64,000 bases of DNA from Loripinus fragilis (Eukaryota; Mollusca; Bivalvia; Lucinida; Lucinidae), in NCBI GenBank assembly GCA_964019695.1, contig OZ026522.1, forward strand, positions 21,382,477 to 21,446,476, read 5' to 3'. A model generated the notes under the pieces. The model saw only the letters and a list, made by a program, of their open reading frames with translations, was not told the origin of the DNA and did no database searches. The position numbers and the translations under genes are program-made. Shown in pieces: positions 11,380-23,780 of the stretch (its first letter is position 1; each line of letters starts with the position of its first letter).

Positions 11380-12560
11380 GACTCCTAATACCCCCTTTAT
11401 GCTCAGCCACGTTCTTAAGCCCCCTTCACACTCAGGCGAAGACCATGAAGTTCGCACTGCGCCTTGTAAAATTCATTCAAATCCGATGAGCGTAGTAGGG
11501 ACGTGGTCAAATTTGGCGAAATATGCCATTTTTACGTTCATACTACATTGCTACTATGCCTCTGCCAGGTTCTCACTACGTCTAACACGTTCATACTAGG
11601 TTCTTACTGCGCGCCCATCGCGCGCACACCAGGTCCAACATCTTGCTACGTCAAAGACGATCGCATCACGCGCTTACTACGTTCTCGCTGCATCCTTCCA
11701 GTCCTTAAAGATACTATGACAAGTTCTGCTCTACCTCGCCTTTAAAATATGCCACCAAAAAGAGGCCGTTTACTAAACAGAGCATCCTGAGGCATCCTGA
11801 GAAAATTGAAGGAGTACTATTGAGCTTCCATTCTCAAATCTGCCAGCAGCCGGTCATAAGGACCAAATTAAAACCTTTCTTCTGAAAGCTAAGGACATGT
11901 GTCTTCTATTCCGTATACGTGGTCTTCTTCTCACCATCAACGAGCTACCTGTTCATCAAGCAGAGCACGCTGCCCTTGAAAGAGGCAAGTGGCAGTAGTA
12001 ATTCAGAATTCTGTACGGAGTTCGCGTTGTCTGTATCATTGTTGAAACAGAAGTGAGTGTCTGAGAAATTTGAATGTAGTATTTATACCCAAATCCCTGG
12101 ACGTGACAAAGACGTAGTGAGAACCTACTACGAACGTGCATGGACGTGTTAAGAACCGACAGAACCCGTTAAGAGCGTAGCGCGATCTTCTCCAACTTAG
12201 CATGAACGTACCATGGTCGTAGCGTAAGCGTGGTAAGGTCGTAGAGAGAACTCCATGGACGTAGCAAGGACGCAGTGGCAATGCAGTGAGAGTGTAGAGC
12301 AATCTTTCTCGCCCCTGTCACGCTCACACCACGTCAATGAAGTGCCTACTACGACTTGTCTACGTTGCCACTATGTCCATGCCGTTCTTACTACGCCCTT
12401 ACTGCGTTCTTACTGCGTTCTAATTCGGCCACGTCCTCACTACGCTTTTTTGAACATGTTAAAAGTTCGACCACGTCCTTCACGTCCATGAAGACCTTAC
12501 TTCGCTCTTAATGGTTTCTACTACGCTCCTACTACGTCCTACAAGTTTTACTGCGTCCAT
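11380..12560. repeat. Diverged CTACGT-rich repeat in alternating orientation
   Basis: Short phrases such as 'gttctcactacgtc', 'cgcttactacgttctc' and 'gttcttactgcgttc' fill 11380-11745 and 12300-12560. The complementary form ('gacgtagtgagaacc', 'gtagcgtaagcgtggtaag') fills 12100-12300. Between them 11746-12000 is non-repetitive and begins 'atgccaccaaaaagaggccg', with an early stop and no supported gene. I see no fixed period. Confidence 0.6.
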
Positions 12561-12565
12561 CCAAT

Positions 12566-13326
12566 TTCATGTTGTCTCTGTCAGACAATAATCAGACTGA
12601 TATTATTGAAGCTTTTAACTCCACCTCCAGATATTAAGATGACTTACTTAATATTGATCATCCTTATTTTGAACAAATGGTAGGTCAGATATATCCTACT
12701 GATCTTCAGTTAAATAAAGCAAATTCTTCTTATACTGAAGCTCCGTTTTTGGACTTGAAATTGTCAAGAACAAATGGCATAGTTTCTTTTAAAATTTATG
12801 ATAAACGGGGTTATTTTTATTTTGAAATAGTAAATTTCCTATTTCTTCATGGAAATGTTCCTCGCTCCCCTTCCTATGGTGTATACATTTCTCAGCTTAT
12901 TCGTTTTGCAAGAGTTTGTTCTAATGTTGTTGACTTCAACAACAGAAACTTATTTTTAATTGCTAAAATTTTAAAAATAAAGATATAGATATCATAAAAT
13001 TCGAAAAGCATTTTCTAATATCTACCACAGACCCCAGGGTTAATTGTTAAATACAACATTGGGTTAAAACTCTTCTGCAACAAAGCATATCAGAACCTAT
13101 ATTTTATGGTGCTTTTGTTTATAAATTCAAAAGAGTTGTTGGAAACCCTAATTTTTGTGATCAATTCAAAAAGATTATCAAACGTTATAATGTTGGATAT
13201 AACTTATATTTCATGCGACAGTCTGCATACCTGGTTTTAATACCAATCACGGTTTATAGCTATGGTTTCCTCTTTAATTGCATGACGGGGGGTCAGTCCT
13301 CAGACTCTGTGACGGCTCTGACGTAA
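12566..13326 (+). pseudogene. RT-like retroelement protein, C-terminal part, frameshifted
   Basis: The frame starts near 12566 with 'SLSDNNQTDIIEAFN'. It reaches 'SRY' then a stop where the YLDD-type reverse-transcriptase active-site segment should continue ('DDLLNID'). After 12677 come 'LQLNKANSSYTEAPFLDLKL' and 'SYGVYISQLIRFAR'. The frame ends at 12988. A shifted frame gives 'YRYHKIRKAF', then 'TLLQQSISEPIFYG', 'VYKFKRVVGNPNFCDQFKK' and 'CMTGGQSSDSVTALT' to about 13326. I recognise this as a widespread invertebrate RT-related family. It may be Penelope-like, but I cannot confirm the class because no endonuclease domain is visible. The N-terminal two thirds are missing. A second, more broken copy is at 56640. 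Confidence 0.75.
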
Positions 13327-13880
13327 TGCTTTAATCGGTGGGTTGGTGCCTGATGCTTATCTGTAGCTGGCCTACCGTGGCTCAAATGGAGGTTTTCTTT
13401 AGCTCTGATTATCTGTGAGCCCTTTTCTTTGTTTCATCAGTGTGTGTTAATTTGATTAGAGTGTTTCTCCATGATGATACATTGCATTAGTTAGAAGGCT
13501 TCCATGCGAGCTGAACATTTCTTGTACCTCAACAATAGCAGAATCTAGGACGAAGATTTGGCACCAGTAAAATGCATTTAAGCCCACGGTGGCGTAGGCT
13601 GCTGTCCGATCTAAGGCGATGGTTCTGTTGTTGTTGACTTTTTGTTTATTGTTACGCCCGTTGTGGGAGTCTGTGATTGTTCTATGTTTTGTTGTGCGTT
13701 ACTTTATGTCCATTCTAGTTTTGCAATCATCTTGATGGGGAAGAGAGAGCTGATTGATTGGCTTAGTTTGTCTTCCTGGTGTCTCGTGATTGTTGTGTGT
13801 CTCTTTCTCGCGGTGCCATGGGTTTGTCTGCAGTTTGTGATTGTGGTATGTCCTGATCATACTCTCATTTTGGATCAATT
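13327..13880 (+). mobile_element. 3' noncoding tail of the RT-like retroelement
   Basis: It follows the pseudogene directly. Landmarks are 'cggtgggttggtgcctgatg', 'ttcatcagtgtgtgttaatt', 'ttgttacgcccgttgtggga', 'gtgcgttactttatgtccat' and the terminal 'ttgtgattgtggtatgtcct' plus 'gatcatactc'. The same end recurs at 475, 7706, 9566, 14484, 45945, 47800, 48120 and 57600. Two overlapping small frames here are not genes. Confidence 0.75.
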
Positions 13881-14037
13881 CGTCTAAGAATTGCGTATAA
13901 AAGTGCATCTTTAATTAACACGGCTTCCTTTTGGCTTGATACGTTCTTGTCGTATATTGTACCTGTTACGTTTGATTTGTTTTTCATTTTCAATTACGCT
14001 TTCATTCAAACATTTCAGCCAGTGCATAACACAACCA

Positions 14038-14336
14038 ACACATTATTACAATGTGTCCTTAAAGTTAAATACGACCTTAGTTAAGTATTGATATTTTAAA
14101 TGTTTAATAAATTGTCAGGCTCGGTACAGTACATATGGTCAAAGATATCATATGAGATATAGAATACATGAAGCAAATGGAATTTTATGACGTTTGAAAC
14201 GTATCATAAAATCTGAATACTTACTTACTTACTTAACGTTATATACTATCTTAGTTATATATTGATCTTTCAAAATAGTATTTTAAATGTTTAACCCGGT
14301 GCAGTACATATGGTTCAAGATGTCATTGTGATCCTC
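14038..14336. mobile_element. Diverged TIR-family remnants related to 26794-27555
   Basis: Two half-units share 'cttagttaagtattgat' / 'cttagttatatattgatc', then 'attttaaatgtttaa' and 'cagtacatatggt', near 14072-14140 and 14250-14325. The same phrases occur at 26840-27000 and 27330-27420. Terminal repeats are poorly preserved. Confidence 0.5.
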
Positions 14337-14399
14337 ATATCCGAAGGCAACATATCAGCATTCTGCATTTCCTTGTCCCATCAAGAGTCTGTTCAATTA

Positions 14400-14870
14400 G
14401 ACATACGGTTTAGGAATCTTGAAATGGCGGCCATCTTTGATATTGGAACGGGGCGATTATAGCATTCCAAATCTCCAAAAAAAGTAAGTGAGTATGATCG
14501 GGAAATACCACAATCACAAACGGCAGACAAACCCATGGCATCATCACAACACTCATGAGACACCAGGAAGACAAACAAAGCAAAGCAACCAAGTAGCCCT
14601 GATGCATCCTACTAAGTTTCGGTTCAATAGGACATGTGGTTCGGGATATGTTTTTAGAATTTCGATATGGCGGCCATCTTGGATGTCTGGATGGAAAGAA
14701 GCATCTAGTTGCCTCGATGCCTGGGTTAATCTGACATATGTCTCCGGGGGAGATGTGGTTGAATAATTTCAACCATGGTGGCCATCTTGGATAATTGGAA
14801 GGGACCGATTTGTTGCAGCTTTGACACTCAATGTCGGTCTGATGTCTCACATAGTTTCCGCTCATATCGA
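14400..14870. repeat. Repeats carrying 'ggcggccatcttggat', split by a retroelement tail
   Basis: Three related phrases occur at about 14425, 14668 and 14778. Phrases such as 'cggttcaataggacatgtgg' are also repeated. A truncated RT-like tail copy at 14484-14590 separates the first from the other two. Frames of up to 151 codons here run across repeats on both strands and are not called. Confidence 0.6.
14484..14590 (-). mobile_element. Tail copy of the RT-like retroelement
   Basis: The constant end 'gtaagtgagtatgatcggga' is followed by 'aataccacaatcacaaacgg' and 'catgagacaccaggaagaca'. About 105 bp survive, inserted in the ggccatcttgg repeat. Confidence 0.7.
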
Positions 14871-16163
14871 CTTATGGCTCTGGAGATGTCGAAAATGTAA
14901 AAAATAGCTAACGAAGGACTGACAACCAGCTAGCCAAAGCATAAGCTTACCTGGATCCCAAGATGAGCTAGCATGTCGGAACAAACCACTTATAAGGCTT
15001 AATTACTTAACAGCAAAAGAAGCGCATATTTAAATTTGTGTGCATCGTATAAATTGAATGTTAAATAATAATCTAATGATATGATGCATGGAACATGTGC
15101 ATAAATAAATGCATTTTATTAACGGTTGGCTCTTCTGAGTAATGCATATAAAGGGGGTTATAGATTAATTCATAATTAACGCAAACTTCGAGATGTTGTA
15201 TACCAAAATACACAAAACGTATTTTAATACAAATCACTCCGAGTCCTACTGATTAGGTCACACAGGCTGCTTTTGTAGATTAAATTGTCCAGAATTGTCC
15301 AGAAGGTAACCAATGTTTATAAGATGCATTGCCAAACAATGAACCGGAAGTTTGTAAAAGATGAGCACGTTAGCGTCCAAACCATTGTTTTAAATGGTCC
15401 CATTAGACAGTATCTCACTTGAAACCTCACAGAGTGTGCCAGACTTCCTTGCATCTCTAATTATTTCTAAAATTCAACCCTTAAAGGACTAATTATTACT
15501 AATGCAGGCGACATATTTTGTAATAACTTTCTTCATTTTGGGTACAATAAGACATTTTAAAATCAACTGAAACTTATTGAAAAACAAAATATACTGAACA
15601 AAAGTAAAAACGCTACACTACAATTATCTATTTTTTATGAGAAAGTATGGGACAAAAGGTATGTACTAAAGCTTAATAATGTTGCCCAGACATCCAGCAA
15701 ACGATTCGTTGAAACTCCATCAATTTGTCTCGTTTGATGTATGAGTTATGCTCCTTTAAGTGTTTAAAGATTTATTCACTGAAATTTGCTATTGCGCATC
15801 AAATCAAAATTGTTATGCTTATCAAAATTGGTCTTAATTGTGTTGCATATAGGCACAAGAAAATTGCTTAATCACTTGAAACAAGCTCAGAAATCAATTT
15901 CGAATTTAGCGAATTTGTAAAATATTGAAAATTATCTCCCTTTGTCAAAAACAAATAGGGAGTATTAAATGTTTGGTCATCTTCGATTTATCACGATTTT
16001 CGATGATTTTCTTTGCCAAATCATGTAGACCTCTCAGCACATTTTTCTACCATTTCTCGACTGGTAATGACCTCACACTAAGATGCAACAACACATTGAT
16101 TTTCCTATGGAGATTTCAGTGTTAAATTTTCAAACTTGGCAATTTGAGTGAAAATCCGCTTTT
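14871..16163. other. Unassigned AT-rich stretch
   Basis: No gene, TIR or array recognised. A small tandem duplication 'aattgtccagaattgtccag' is at about 15285-15303. The 66-codon frame at 15925 has no signature. Confidence 0.4.
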
Positions 16164-17121
16164 TACGTGGGTCATCCAATAAGTTCTGACAATGGCCTCA
16201 TATCTCAGAAACTGTTATTGAAATCAAAATTCTATTATCCATTGTATCTGGCCATGGGTGTTTCCTATTCATGTTTGAAATATGGAGTTTTTATCACAGC
16301 CTGATCTTATGGTTTACAAATTTGAATACAACACTGTGAAATGTCATGGCCGCGAAAAATCATGCTTTTAACAATTTTTTACTGGGGGTAGAGTTAGATA
16401 AAGATGCAGTATGTTTCTTTGGACAGTTATATTAGTGTTTGGTGATGTTGTCTGAATACACAATTGACCCATAAAAGCAAATACCACAATGACATTAACC
16501 TAGTTGTTTTTAATGTTCTTGGTTGCTAGGCAACACAGAAAATTACATTTTTGCCTCAATTTAAGTGTTAATTATAAAATAGTATACTTTGAGTGCTTAA
16601 AAAAGCCATTACAATCAATTCTCATATCAATAGATACATGTTTCAATAAATATGTTCTATAGTCTTCTTAACGCATAGAAAATAATAACTTTCAATAAAT
16701 GCTATATACCAAATATAATACACTATTAGTACAACCCATTTTTGAGTAAAATATTTCTTGCAAAATCGGTGATATGTCATAATCAAAACCCTGCTGACAC
16801 CACAGTCACTAGCTAAACCATTATCTATTGCGTTCAGAATCAACATACACACTGCCTTTATTTATCTATATAAAAAGTTTTAAAGAGGAGTTTGTAATTT
16901 CTTAGAAATGTGGGCATGTATACCGCATATAGTGTCCCGTCCATGGCCCTTTAGTTCTTTAGTTGCCTAGCAACAATTGCAATTGCAACATGGAAAATAT
17001 TTGAACAGGTGATTCAATTCCCTATATTCTAAATAACATGTGAACGTTATTGAAACACGTTCTAGAGAAATAGGTTTTGTTTTATGGGGTCATTGTCAGA
17101 ACATATTGGATGACCCTCGTA
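16164..17121. mobile_element. 958-bp non-autonomous TIR element
   Basis: The ends are 'tacgtgggtcatccaataag' plus 'ttctgacaatg' and the complement of 'cattgtcagaacatattgga' plus 'tgaccctcgta'. The TIRs are about 33 bp with weaker similarity further in. The first 20 bp closely resemble the ends of the 916/915-bp pair at 58548 and 60939, but the interior differs. TA at each end fits Tc1/mariner-type targeting. No transposase is visible; interior phrases include 'ggttgctaggcaacacag' and 'gttgcctagcaacaattgc'. Confidence 0.8.
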
Positions 17122-17205
17122 AGATTGCTTTTCTAAACGATCAAAACTCACTTGAGATAAGTCCTTCACATTTCTGGTTGTCACATGTCTAACCATGAAC
17201 ATACA

Positions 17206-17255
17206 CTTAAAAGGAAAGAATTTGTTCCCGGAGAGAGCAAATTCTTTCCTTTAAG
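17206..17255. repeat. Small hairpin, about 18-bp arms
   Basis: 'cttaaaaggaaagaatttg' and 'caaattctttcctttaag' flank 'ttcccggagagag'. One base is unpaired. The surrounding 17122-17500 is otherwise unassigned. Confidence 0.6.
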
Positions 17256-17504
17256 CGGACGGCAACATATAAAACAAGTGATTTTGAACTGCAAGCCCTT
17301 AATAATTCAGTGAAATCTACCCCAACCCGATCAAAATTGGATGTAAGATAAGAAAGCTATAGCAATCCAAAAGTCAAAATTCTGACTGCCAATAAGTCAA
17401 TGGAAACCGCCATCTTGAATATTTAATTAATTTCCTGTAAATTTTACACCACCAACAATATTCCCAATTCCATCGCAAACTGTACATATTTTTTCGAAAT
17501 CACT

Positions 17505-17524
17505 TAAGATAAGATAAGATAAAG
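17505..17524 (-). repeat. LINE 3' tail, (TTATC)n on the minus strand
   Basis: The plus strand reads about four AAGAT units, followed by 'aaagtttatttcaatgcaat'. On the minus strand this gives the sequence just upstream of a simple pentanucleotide tail, as many LINE 3' ends have. It marks the 3' boundary. Confidence 0.7.
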
Positions 17525-18042
17525 TTTATTTCAATGCAATAGGCCAATGGCCCTTGAGCATATACTACATATACAAAACCAACGTTGCAAAGTTTTATAG
17601 TATAAACTTTTTAACTAGATAAGTGAGTACGACTCTTTTCAAGGGAGGATCGCCTAGTACAACATGAAATACATATTTTAACGTAGCTTGTTGTTTATGA
17701 GCAGAGCTGAGCTCGCATCTAGGGGCGTTATTGCATCGCTTAGGTGAAAACAGAAAATGATCCATATAAAGTCCCTAGCTCACTTGAAAAGTCTCAACTC
17801 AAATATCAATTAAATAGAACATTTACCTTATATATCAACATCATCTGTAATCATATTGTTACTGCTGCCTATCATTACATACATAAGCCTTTAATTTGTA
17901 TGTAGATGCTTGTTTAGAATACTTAAGGTATTGTGATTCAGCTTCAATAGAAACCAAAAGCCATATACATGTATCCGTACATATTCATATAATATGTAGC
18001 TGTATGCATAAACATTTTAACTATATAGTAATGAAATAAAAT

Positions 18043-18862
18043 CTAATACAGAGTAACATTTCTTAAAGTAAAGGCTTTATAAATGAAAATTGATAGGTCT
18101 GTTGCTTGCTTTTCTCTAGTACTATTAAACAACTGCCGTAGCTTGAAATTATTTGGTTGTTCATAAAAATAACAATCTAAATACTGTATTCGTAATTCAC
18201 TTTACAAAGGTCATTTAAACAGAAATTGAAATTCATTTTCAACCACATCACACCTTTTATATTTTCTGTTTTCTACAGGAGTTCTAATAGGCTTATGCCA
18301 TCTGCCGGCTTCAATTTCTAGTCTGTGCGAAGAGCAGCGCAATCTAGCTATTGCCTGTCTATACTTTTTTGCCCTAACAAAATTTAAATAATGTTGAAAA
18401 TGAAAACTACTTATGCCTGAATAAAAAGATGCTCTGCTAAACTCTCTCAACCGTGAATTCCAATTTTGTATAAAATTATCATGCAGTCTTTGCTTAACTA
18501 GACTAAGAAAAATATTTACATCCCCAACTGTTTGTGCAACCCATACTTCATTAAAACCAAGGCATCCTAATAGTTGTTTTACTAGTTTTGCCCAATTTTC
18601 TTTATGTGGCATCGATTCCATATCATTCAGCATCATATTGTAAATAATTTTTATAAGTCTGTTTTCTGGACACAAAACAATCTTTAGCCAATATTTTATA
18701 ATCATCAAATATCTTTTTGTTTAAAAGGAAGTCCGTCCCAATTGCCCATAAATGAAATCATTTTGTGAACATGTTTTACTCCCAGTAGACGTTTACAGAA
18801 TTGTAAATGCACAGTTTCTATTTTATCTGCTTTACAAAACCCCCAAACTTCTGCTGAATAAT
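18043..18862 (-). pseudogene. LINE ORF2 C-terminal segment
   Basis: The minus-strand frame 18708-18211 includes 'WAKLVKQLLGCLGFNEVW', 'LRCSSHRLEIEAGRWHKP' and 'VENRKYKRCDVVENEFQF'. That is the post-RT region that usually ends in a Cys/His cluster. Upstream, at 18862-18720, 'NYSAEVWGFCKADKIETV' and 'LQFCKRLLGVK' belong to the same protein in another frame. After 18211 the reading continues through a TGA and a TAA with 'SELRIQYLDCYF' and 'LSIFIYKAFTLRN' to a stop at 18043. The TGA sits where a conserved Cys would be expected. Confidence 0.75.
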
Positions 18863-20337
18863 TCATAATCGAGCCACAAGTTTATCAAATAGTTCTAGTC
18901 TATGATAGGGTGAAATGTCAGTAAATTTATATAAATAACTATTCAATCTGAAAATAGCTTTTTGGGCTTGGCCAGACAAAGTATTTTGTGCTAAGCTAAA
19001 TGATCCACCAGGTGGTAAAACAACGCACAGGTAAGAAAAGGAATCAGCAATTGATAACTCTACATTGTTATAATAAAATTTTAAATTTCTGGGTAGTTGT
19101 CCACCTTTTCTAAACACCATGATTTTGGATTTTTGGGTATTGACTGTGAGTTTCCATCTCGTGCAATAATCTTTCAAAATATCTAATCCTTTCTGGAGAC
19201 CATCAGATGTTTCTGCGAAAATCGTTATATCATCAGCATATAGTAATAGAAACAATTTAAACATATAAATATCCACTCCTTCTGCTCCTCTTAAATAAAA
19301 GTAATCTTCAATACCATTGACGTACATGGCGAATAGAAAAGATGACAAACATCACCCTGTCTTACTCCTAAACAGCATGTAAAACCATCACTTAATTCAT
19401 TATTGGACTTAACTCTGGACTTAATACTTTCATACATACTTTTAATTACCTTTAAAACTTGCCCTCTTACTCCTAATTTAATCAATTTATACCACAATAT
19501 ATCCCTAACAACATAATCAAATGCTATACTAAAGTCAATAAAGGCACAATAAAAACGTTTCCCTCCATTTAACATGTGTGTAATAAGCCCATGAAGTACA
19601 AACACGTTATCAACAGTACTCATACATTTTCTAAAACCTGCCTGTGCCTCTATATATATCTGATAAGTTTCAGCCCAATCTGTTAATCTGTTATTAACTA
19701 TTCGAGTGAATAACTTACCAAGAACACTAAGTAATGTTATTCCCCGATAGTTATTAACGTTATTAACATCTCCTTTTTTATGTAGAGGGATTATATAGCC
19801 CTCAGACCATGAACTGGGGAAATAGCCAGAGATTAAAAGCTTATTAAACAATGAATGTAAGCATGGTAACAAAACATGTTGCCCTTGAGTAAAAAATTCA
19901 TTTAATAACTTATCTGGACCTCCACTTTTTCCATTTTTAAGTTGTCTGATTGATTTGATTATTTCTTCTCTGGTTATTTCTACATCAAGCTCTGAGAACA
20001 TTTCCTGAATCTCACTATCCAGAAATCTTTGCTGGAAATATAATATATCCTCATCTGGCTGAAAGAAAGCACTATCAGGATTATTGATGGATTTAAAGTA
20101 TTCTGCAAATGTGTTAGTGGGCAAACATTTAGGGGTACGTGTACGTGTATTTGCGGCATCTTTTAGGAGTTTCCAGTATTCCTTTGCATTTTTGTATTTG
20201 GCATCAATCAGGCGTTTAGTTTTTGCTTTTTCCAGCTCAGATTTGAACTTTCTTACTGTCATTTTAAAATCAGTTCTTGCTTTGACCATATTAATTCTGT
20301 TAGTATCGATACTGTCCTTTCTATATTTATTCAACAT
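18863..20337 (-). pseudogene. LINE reverse transcriptase domain, frameshifted
   Basis: RNA-templated DNA synthesis domain in two frames. The 348-codon frame 20337-19291 has 'SIRQLKNGKSGGPDKLLNEF', 'GYIIPLHKKGDVNNVNNYRG', 'EAQAGFRKCMSTVDNVFVLH' and 'FCAFIDFSIAFDYV'-type RT blocks, then 'LGVRQGD'. A frameshift near 19340 moves the protein to 19348-18863, with 'FLFAMYVNGIEDYF' and the catalytic box 'LLLYADDITIFAE'. The two catalytic Asp of YADD are present. Downstream 'WKLTVNTQKSKIMVFRKGG' is the usual thumb-proximal segment. Confidence 0.85.
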
Positions 20338-20339
20338 GT

Positions 20340-21540
20340 CTAAAATACTAGTTTTTCATACTCACATTCCTCATTAAATATAAAATTTGTATTTCCTGAT
20401 TTTTCATTTTCTTTCGGAGTGATTTTAGTCTCTTTATAAAAAGATGATGAAACAGATTCGATCAAAGTAGTAAAAGAATCAACTGTACTATCTATTTCAT
20501 CATTTGTAGTGGCATGTTGAATATTGTTATTTAAAACGTATAACTGCTGTTTCACATCTTCAGACTGTAATTTAACCAGGAAATCACCAATTTTATTATT
20601 ATTCCATACATATCTACCATTACATTCATGTGTAACACAAGTGTCTTGGGTCATGTAATAAGTGCAGTTACTAACAGATTCTTCCACTTTCTCACATGAA
20701 ACACAAAATGCTAACATAAATTTAACTATACAATGATCAGATAAAATATTTGGGTCTTCAACGCAAAAGTTTGAAAAATATTTAAACAAGTCAGTATCAG
20801 CGATCACATAATCAATTAAACTTGAACCACGTGAGCCCACATAGGTGCACTTCCCTACGCCAGCATCTTCTCCAATCCTTCCATTAACTACTCGAAATCC
20901 AGTTTTTCTACATAAATCTAATAACAGACTGCCGTTTGCATTACAAATCTTATCCTGTGTAGCACGGGTAAGGTTAGTATCACAAAACGTAATCTTCAGG
21001 AAGAGCATCTATATGAGTTGAAATATCAAGTGGCACAAAATCATCCTTATCTGATATTCTGGCATTCATATCGCCACATATCATAAAGTAACTTTTTTTT
21101 TCAGTTGCATTTTTAAGCGAATTTACATAATTACATATTCTATCAAACAATTCCTCATCTACTAAACTTTGTCTGCTAGAATCAGATGGTAGGTTATAGC
21201 ATAAACAAATATAAATATCCCCATCCAGATTAAGTTTTGTACCCTCAATCCGAATCCAAATAGCATCATCATATTCCCTATGGGTAAAAAAAGTTTTATC
21301 TGAAATTACCATGTCTTCTCTAATATAAATTACTATACCCCCTGAAGCTCTTTTAGTGTTTGCTTTATACTCGGATCTATTAATATGAAAATGTGAAAAC
21401 CCTTTTACAGTTAGATCCGTAAACTGATCAGCCCATGTTTCTGTCAGCATAATGATATCATTACTAGAGAAAATGTTTTTTAATTCCTGTGACTGAATTT
21501 TGTTGATTCGGCGTGTTTTCAAGCCCTGAACATTGAACAA
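20340..21540 (-). pseudogene. LINE apurinic-like endonuclease domain, one frameshift
   Basis: This target-nicking domain lies at the N-terminus of ORF2. The frame 21540-20980 has 'FNVQGLKTRRINKIQ', the metal-binding Glu in 'IIMLTETWAD', 'ASGGIVIYIRED' and 'MICGDMNARISDKDDF'. After a frameshift near 21000, frame 21008-20340 has 'SSLIDYVIADTDLF' and 'ILSDHCIVKF', the last two signature blocks including the catalytic His. A further frame change near 20340 leads into the RT part. All main APE motifs are readable, so decay is moderate. Confidence 0.85.
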
Positions 21541-21579
21541 GACAAAACGTAAATTAGCGATAGTATCCTCCCGACTGTC

Positions 21580-22272
21580 CTATATATTAACCTCCCCACA
21601 ATTCATATTTTCAGGCAATTGTGTCTCATCTGGGACTACATCCCTATTTTGCCCCTGAACAGTATCTGAACCACTAACTGGCAATGTTACGCCCTGACCA
21701 TCTTGATGTAAACCTGAAAAGTCTCTTGGCGCATTGCCTTGAACGTACTGGGAATAGAATTCATTGTCAGAGTCATGATCAGAGTCTATACTGTTTTCAC
21801 TGATGCTGTCTACGTGTGAAGTGGCTTTAACGTCAACCTCGAAGTGACGGACCTTTTCTAATATACTTGAAGAACACCTTCGATTAGCCTCTACGCGTGT
21901 GGCTGACATATCGCCTGACGAACACTGGCGTTGACGCTGTGACAGATCTTCTGTTTGACGTTGGGGTGATACTGTATTACTACGTTTTGACTGACGTTGA
22001 ATATCATCCTGACGCTGAATATTTGAGTTAAGTGACTTATTTGACTGCACCCCAAAGCCTACTTTAGACTTCTCGATTAATAGACGTTTCTTTTCTGACG
22101 TACGTTGTTCATCTGACTGACGATTGTATTTTGACTGATCTTGACGAACTGACTGAAGCTGACTGGTTGACTGATAATTGTTGTCTGGCTCCACATAGTC
22201 TGACTGAGGCTGTACATTACTTTCTGACTGATGAGCATTTTTTGACTGACATATTTTCAACAGAAGAATCAA
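21580..22272 (-). pseudogene. Gln/Ser-rich ORF1-like frame of the LINE
   Basis: A 230-codon minus-strand frame sits directly upstream of the endonuclease frame. It is low-complexity: short Q/S/R clusters such as 'QSESNVQPQSDY' and 'QRQDDIQRQSKRS' arise from a recurring TGACTGACG-like nucleotide motif. An acidic stretch 'SIDSDHDSDNEFYSQY' follows. I see no RNA-recognition or zinc-knuckle domain. Position and spacing suggest ORF1 or an N-terminal extension of ORF2. The listed start is simply the first Met. Confidence 0.55.
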
Positions 22273-22300
22273 TAAAATGCAAACAAAGTTGAAATGAGTA

Positions 22301-23157
22301 GCATAAAACTAGTTATTCTGATTATGCATATTTAATAAGGGCTTGTGACGTCACTCAGCCTAAAAACGGCTGCCCTCCGTAGCTTTTAATTCTCTAGTAT
22401 ACGAACATCTGTAACTTTCTTATTTTTCATTCGATTTTGATTGGATTTGTGGCAAATTGCAGGGTTTAATAAGGGATTACATTTTAGATTCATTTGCTCT
22501 CAATAATGCTGTCCCTTTAAAGAGAAGTTCCCTATGGTATGGAACAACATTAGGGCATATTGCCCTTGACCGTGTACAATTTCCCTTGACAGTGTCCATT
22601 TTTCATTACGCAAGTGGGTAACTGCGAGCATGTAAATGGACATAGAGATATGCACATGCTTCAATTTACAGAAATTCTTAAAGTAGAGGATATATTACAT
22701 TTGTGGTGGTCTTTAGTATGCTACCGTACACGTTAATTAACATTTTATGACTTCACATGCAGTTAATCATCAAACATATTTTATGACTTAACACCAGCTA
22801 CGAAATATTTAGCACAGCCAGACGCACTCCTTGAATACTTTCGCTGTCATATTTTACCCTCGAAAACACATTATGTCTGTACATGTAGCACTATAACCGC
22901 ATGGAACGGAGAGAAACCGCACTTTTCTGAGGGAAATTACGGTATTTCTTTCTGTTTCGGATTGTCTGACTGTGTTGCGGTGGCATTCCTACGAGTGTTG
23001 TTACAGAAGTGAGAAAATCATTTCCAGCTGTAAGTTTCATATGCAACATTAGATTAGCTAGATTCTTCACATAGTTGTTCAAAATATACAAGTTTCGGAA
23101 CATCAGAAAAACTACATTATTTTCTATTATTATCATATTTTGTATAACAGTGAATGT
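22301..23157. other. Unassigned stretch
   Basis: No gene or recognisable repeat. The minus-strand frame 22891-23175 has no family signature and overlaps a hairpin. Confidence 0.4.
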
Positions 23158-23205
23158 CCTGAACGGCATGCGCATGTGCGCAGGCCGTTCAGGTAATTCT
23201 CTGTC
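23140..23205. repeat. Hairpin, variable-arm group
   Basis: 'cctgaacggc' and 'gccgttcagg' flank 'atgcgcatgtgcgcag' at 23158-23193. Outer arms 'cagtgaatgt' and 'ctctgtcactg' extend it imperfectly. Confidence 0.65.
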
Positions 23206-23780
23206 ACTGCAAAAATAAATATGGTGTTAAAAGCATTGAAAACCATGGATGATCGAATTCGACTAAAATCATAGGCAGTATAAAAACCAAAACGGTGATA
23301 TAAAAATAATATAAAGGTCAGATGTTGACATGTGCTAAAAAGACATTAAGTTCTGTTCACTCTTTCTGTATGTCTTTTTTTCCTTTCTTTATCATAATAT
23401 ACCAAACAAAGAAAAAAGAAACGCACATAGTACCACTTATCACACAAGTGATGGAACATTTTTGTTTAGATCAGTTGATCGGCATGACAGTTACAGCTGC
23501 ATTGCATATCTTTTGCAACCAGAGGTCAAATCAAAACTGTGTTCAAGAAAATTGGCTATAAGCAAGATGGGGTCATATTGTAACGTCACATTAAATTTAC
23601 GTCTTTTTAAGCCCACTCGCTGGATTAAGACCTCGTGGTACTCAGGCACGTTTTTCAATTTAATCATGTGCGGTTGTGGGTTTGCTTCATGGTCCCTGTT
23701 GTGTGACTACCTTTTTAACGATTCCATACTGGAGATAAACCTTACATTAATACTAAACGATTTGATAAGGCGTAAATTCC
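23206..23780. other. Unassigned stretch
   Basis: Nothing recognisable. The plus-strand frames at 23322 and 23462 lack signatures. Confidence 0.35.

Larger units (their letters stand above)
17505..22300 (-). mobile_element. APE-type non-LTR retrotransposon (LINE), nearly full length, dead
   Basis: Reading on the minus strand, a Gln/Ser-rich ORF1-like frame is followed by an endonuclease, a reverse transcriptase and a C-terminal Cys/His-type segment. The element finishes in a short tandem tail of TTATC at 17505-17524. Coding continuity is broken by frameshifts near 21000, 20340, 19340 and about 18850-18710, and by stops after 18211. I do not assign a clade; the protein style resembles LINEs common in bivalves. 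The 5' end is not defined and I place it near 22300. Confidence 0.85.

Noticed and set aside
11746..12000. Gene starting at atgccaccaaaaagaggccg
   Set aside because: The frame stops after about a dozen codons and the remainder shows no readable protein.
14410..14865. 151-codon minus-strand frame
   Set aside because: It spans ggccatcttgg repeats and an inserted retroelement tail; composition follows the repeats.
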